From contig DAOVLV010000061.1 in the NCBI GenBank assembly GCA_030631085.1, positions 1 through 8,182 of the forward strand: a stretch of DNA of 8,182 nt. Reading direction: 5' to 3'. The notes beneath the pieces are model-generated. The model did no database searches. It saw only the letters and a program-made list of their open reading frames with translations, and was not told where the DNA came from. Shown in pieces: positions 5,714 to 8,182 of the stretch. Numbering within the stretch: the first letter of the stretch is position 1; every line of letters begins with the position of its first letter. This stretch comes from Planctomycetales bacterium. Lineage in GTDB: Bacteria > Planctomycetota > Phycisphaerae > SM23-33. The position numbers and the translations under genes were made by a program.

Positions 5714-7432
5714 ATGTCAAATTCAGCGGAGAACAAAAGAAAGAGAAGACTGTTTATCGGACTTCTCGTCGTGGCAGTGTTATGTGTGATGTCGATCTAT
5801 GTGAACGTGGCCGCAGCAGACGATCCGCCGTGGGACCCGACCACCCAACAGGTCAACATCGGCGGAGCGACGCTGTTTGAGAGTTTCTTTCAGGGGCCAG
5901 GATCGACTAACGATTACATAGATGTTAACGATAACGGCCTCTACGGCTATAACGCCGGCGTACCTCCGTATGTTGATCAGTTGGCCAAGGACTGGACCAA
6001 CTTTAACAGCGCCCCTCCCTCGACGCACTGGATAGTCAATTACCGGGGCATCGGTTCCGGAGGCGGGCTTGGCGAGTTGCTGACATTCCAGGCTGTTCAG
6101 GTCGCCACAAACCAAACCTGGTTCCCGATAGGTACCTGGAACAGCCAGGGCGGAAGCACCAAAGGCGGCCGGAACTACGGCATCCTCCCGGTTACCGTAA
6201 CTGCGGGGCTGGGGTTGACCAACAGGACGGCCTACTCCGATGAGGGCAGCACTCTCTGGGGCGGCCCATACGCCAACACCAGCGGCATCCCTGTAAATTC
6301 GCAGGGAATCGACATCGGCGTGATGGACGTTCCGACCAAGTGGTTCGTCAAGGCCGGTAGCGACAACCAGGCCGCCTGGAGCAGAAAACCCACCGCCGGC
6401 GGTTACGGGAGATATGCCGTCAAGTCCTGGGACACCGGCTACAAGAACACACTCAAGTCGCTGAGCATAACGCTGACGGAGAATCCCGACGGCTCGGGTG
6501 GTTCCGAAACGGTAACTCTCAACACCAACACCGCCGCCCGCAACAGCACCGACATCGCCAAGATGATGGAGTGCATCAACTCCGGCGATATCCTTCAGTG
6601 GGCTGCCGATCAGACCGGAGGTGGCAACATCGGAACAGTCGTTATGCCGCACATCATCGGCGACTTCAACGCCGACGGTAATTTCGACGCCGCCGACGTC
6701 CGCTACTTCGCCGACGGTCTGGCCGTCGGAAGCAACCTGAACCGCACCGCGGCCTTCGAGGCGGTCGATAACGCGACCGGTTCCGGCGGGAACTTCTTCG
6801 GAACCATACTGGGTGACGGCATCCATGCCACCTACAACGCCGGTGATTCCCGCGCCGACCTGGCCGGTAGTGATCCGGCAGCGGTTCTACTGGGCGCAAC
6901 ACCCGGCGCTGCGACCAACGGAGCGGATGGGGTAATCAACGGCTACGACATATCCTACCTCCAGCGGGTACTCAACGGCTGGCTCGGCGCCAAAGACCTT
7001 GGCATCACCGACACCACCGCCGACGGGACCGCAGGATGGGATTGGGACAACCTCAACGAAGCCGTCTTCACCGACCTGTCCTGCGACCTGGACGGTAATC
7101 GGATCGTCAACCAGGCAGACGTTGACCTGCTGGTCGGGACCATCCTTGAAACTAACCACGGCGATGCGAATCTCGATACCAGCGTTGACGTAGCAGACCT
7201 GGGCATCCTGGCCGGCAGCTACGGTACCATGACCGGTTTGGTCTGCTGGGGCCAAGGCGACTTCAGCGGAGACGGAAACGTTGACGTAGCCGACCTGGGC
7301 ATCCTTGCCGGTAACTATGGCACCGGCGAAGGGACTGTTCCCGAGCCGATGACGGTGACGCTTCTGGTTCTGGGTTTGGCGGGCATTGTGGCTCGCAGGC
7401 GCAGGGCCGCATCGTTTCGGAAAGAGAGGTAA
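5714..7432 (+). CDS. Exported PEP-CTERM protein with PstS-like domain and dockerin-like calcium repeats
   Basis: A 572-residue secreted protein; start ATG 5714 has AAAGGAG at 5700-5706. A basic start (KRKRR, 8-12) and hydrophobic segment 13-32 form a signal peptide, with likely cleavage after Ala35. Residues 47-70 (VNIGGATLFESFF..GSTNDYID) and 105-122 (HWIVNYRGIGSGGGLGEL) resemble the phosphate-binding region of PstS-type periplasmic binding proteins; this is inferred from motif likeness only. Asp-rich EF-hand-like loops follow at 317-328, 458-469, 484-495 and 516-527, with a weaker one near 405-412; the last two are near-identical repeats (ADLGILAG). The tail VPEP (542-545), hydrophobic segment 546-560 and RRRR (561-564) are a classical PEP-CTERM signal, which exosortase recognises for export to the cell surface. 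Dockerin-like repeats here probably bind calcium; no cohesin partner is in the window. The gene follows the prepilin-like gene by 212 bases. Confidence 0.87.
   Translation: MSNSAENKRKRRLFIGLLVVAVLCVMSIYVNVAAADDPPWDPTTQQVNIGGATLFESFFQGPGSTNDYIDVNDNGLYGYNAGVPPYVDQLAKDWTNFNSAPPSTHWIVNYRGIGSGGGLGELLTFQAVQVATNQTWFPIGTWNSQGGSTKGGRNYGILPVTVTAGLGLTNRTAYSDEGSTLWGGPYANTSGIPVNSQGIDIGVMDVPTKWFVKAGSDNQAAWSRKPTAGGYGRYAVKSWDTGYKNTLKSLSITLTENPDGSGGSETVTLNTNTAARNSTDIAKMMECINSGDILQWAADQTGGGNIGTVVMPHIIGDFNADGNFDAADVRYFADGLAVGSNLNRTAAFEAVDNATGSGGNFFGTILGDGIHATYNAGDSRADLAGSDPAAVLLGATPGAATNGADGVINGYDISYLQRVLNGWLGAKDLGITDTTADGTAGWDWDNLNEAVFTDLSCDLDGNRIVNQADVDLLVGTILETNHGDANLDTSVDVADLGILAGSYGTMTGLVCWGQGDFSGDGNVDVADLGILAGNYGTGEGTVPEPMTVTLLVLGLAGIVARRRRAASFRKER
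7160..7228 (+). repeat. Dockerin-like repeat unit, copy 1
   Basis: Encodes GDANLDTSVDVADLGILAG and SYGT (residues 483-505). It is nearly the same in DNA and protein as 7256-7324, 96 bases downstream; the core VDVADLGILAG differs by only a few silent bases. This indicates a recent tandem duplication within the gene. Confidence 0.85.
7256..7324 (+). repeat. Dockerin-like repeat unit, copy 2
   Basis: Encodes GDFSGDGNVDVADLGILAG and NYGT (residues 515-537). Asp516, Ser518, Asp520, Asn522 and Asp527 sit at calcium-loop positions typical of dockerin type I half-sites. Confidence 0.85.
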
Positions 7433-7452
7433 AGAGAGGAAGAACCCAATCA

Positions 7453-7480
7453 CGTGCGGATAGGGAAGAGGGTCTGCACG
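7453..7480 (+). other. Hairpin shortly after the PEP-CTERM gene
   Basis: A 9-bp stem pairs 7453-7461 with 7472-7480, including two G-U wobbles, around a 10-base purine-rich loop. It starts 20 bases after the stop codon. There is no T-run after it. It may be a 3' mRNA-stabilising structure. Confidence 0.35.
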
Positions 7481-7509
7481 GGAGAGGAAAAACTTCAAGT
7501 CTCACAGCA

Positions 7510-7551
7510 GGGACTGTCGTCGGGACCTTCGGAGGGACCGGCGGCAGCCCC
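7510..7551 (+). terminator. Long hairpin, candidate terminator of the PEP-CTERM gene
   Basis: Bases 7510-7523 pair with 7538-7551 (one A-C mismatch, two G-U pairs). A symmetrical GA/GA internal loop follows, then an upper CCT/AGG stem closed by the loop TCGG. The structure is GC-rich and stable, but only CTTT follows it, so it is not a textbook rho-independent terminator. Confidence 0.45.
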
Positions 7552-7578
7552 TTTAACGGAATACGGGTTAAGGGATTA

Positions 7579-7738
7579 ATACCAGGCGCACAAAGTTAAC
7601 GCGCTCTGTATGGGGAGCACCTCACGAGCCGCGACCGCGAGGGAGCGGTTATGAAGACTTTCGCATCGGCCTGACCGCTCCTTTACAGTCGCGGCTCGTT
7701 TATCTCCCGACAGCGCATCAATTTTGTGCGCCGGGTAT
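7579..7738. repeat. Nested 160-bp palindromic element between convergent genes
   Basis: Outer inverted repeats 7579-7605 and 7712-7738 match at 23 of 27 positions, including a perfect GGCGCACAAA/TTTGTGCGCC. Inside them, 7613-7617 (GGGAG) faces 7704-7708 (CTCCC). A perfect 12-bp pair, 7624-7635 with 7688-7699, and a perfect 8-bp pair, 7642-7649 with 7674-7681, are separated by equal 6-base internal loops. The whole can fold as one long hairpin with a 24-base loop. It has no coding potential. It resembles a MITE-like repeat or a bidirectional terminator for the two convergent genes; structured RNA is also possible. Confidence 0.7.
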
Positions 7739-7783
7739 AACTCGGCAGGCCGGGACAAGAATAATTGGTGGTGGGTGGCGCCT

Positions 7784-8182
7784 TCAGCATTCCTGTTGCA
7801 GAAAGCGTCTGATGGCTCCGGCAAGGTCGTGGCCCAGTGCGCGGGCGGTTTCGGCTGTTACCGCTTTGCCTCCGGCGGAGGCGTAGGGAATCTCAAGGCT
7901 CGAAGCAAACCGCAGGCCTGGAAGCCCACCCGACCAGCTGTTGAAACTCACGCCCTTGCTGAAAGTGTCCGGCTTGTTCCAGCCCTGACCGAAGGGAAGA
8001 TTGTTCTCGGCCTTGAAAACGAGCGGGCTCCTCGACCCGGCTTCGAGAATTTCCGAAAACCGCACGACACGAAGCCAATTTTCCTGGTCTGCCGTTCCGA
8101 CGAAATGTATCTCCTCGTGGCCCTCGCCGCGAATATATGGGCAGTGCATATCCAGCGCGAACCGCAGCCGGCCGGCCGACCA
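7784..8182 (-). CDS. C-terminal fragment of a probable M14-type zinc carboxypeptidase
   Basis: The minus-strand frame is open from the right window edge (first full codon 8182-8180) to TGA at 7786-7784, giving 132 residues. The ATG at 8149 is internal, because the upstream codons read WSAGRLRFALD without a stop and form one block with MHCPYIRGEGHEE. LDMHCP (10-15) resembles the segment of M14 peptidases that holds the third zinc ligand histidine. SLEIPYASAGG (95-105) resembles the segment with the catalytic glutamate. The end AETARALGHDLAGAIRRFLQ is a typical amphipathic C-terminal helix. The first zinc-binding motif would lie outside the window, so the family call rests on two partial motifs and general impression. 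The gene converges on the PEP-CTERM gene. Confidence 0.55.
   Translation of the reverse strand, partial: WSAGRLRFALDMHCPYIRGEGHEEIHFVGTADQENWLRVVRFSEILEAGSRSPLVFKAENNLPFGQGWNKPDTFSKGVSFNSWSGGLPGLRFASSLEIPYASAGGKAVTAETARALGHDLAGAIRRFLQQEC

Noticed and set aside
5780..6826. 348-codon minus-strand frame opposite the PEP-CTERM gene
   Set aside because: Repetitive Val/Gly/Asp composition mirrors the plus-strand codons; no signal, motif or ribosome site supports it.
5714..7432. Cellulosome component because of the dockerin-like repeats
   Set aside because: No cohesin, cellulase or scaffoldin is nearby, and such repeats are common as calcium-binding modules in planctomycete PEP-CTERM proteins.

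Overview
The window looks like chromosomal DNA of a planctomycete, most likely of the Phycisphaerae. This is an inference from gene content: a prepilin-like secreted protein of the type planctomycetes carry in large numbers, directly followed by a long exported protein with dockerin-like calcium repeats and a PEP-CTERM sorting tail, in fairly GC-rich DNA with clear Shine-Dalgarno sites. No rRNA, tRNA or CRISPR array was seen.

Layout. Bases 1-2018 are the 3' part of topA (DNA topoisomerase I), plus strand, cut by the left window edge; the catalytic tyrosine and three C-terminal zinc ribbons are present. Bases 2105-3871 hold a tight three-gene operon: a TIGR04255-family protein and two small proteins of unknown function. 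It is followed at 3996-4103 by a second, diverged, still in-frame copy of the last 35 codons of topA, and then by a strong terminator at 4138-4174 that was probably topA's own. The simplest reading is that a segment of about 2.1 kb carrying the operon entered the 3' end of topA, supplied a replacement tail and displaced the original one. A consensus -35 box overlaps the topA stop codon and could give the cassette its own promoter.

Bases 4175-4469 hold no gene but contain a 77-bp direct repeat and a small hairpin leading into a prepilin-like gene (4470-5501). A 212-bp gap with a near-perfect Shine-Dalgarno and a tiny ORF leads to the PEP-CTERM gene (5714-7432), whose N-terminal half carries a PstS-like substrate-binding motif. 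Bases 7433-7783 hold no gene; they contain two hairpins and a nested 160-bp palindrome. A convergent minus-strand gene, probably the C-terminal end of an M14-type zinc carboxypeptidase, fills 7784-8182 and runs off the right edge.

The best candidate for an undescribed system is the three-gene cassette 2105-3871: compact, translationally coupled, lower in G+C than topA, and flanked by direct repeats of a housekeeping gene end. Its function cannot be read from sequence. A role in host defence or another accessory trait is only a hypothesis.
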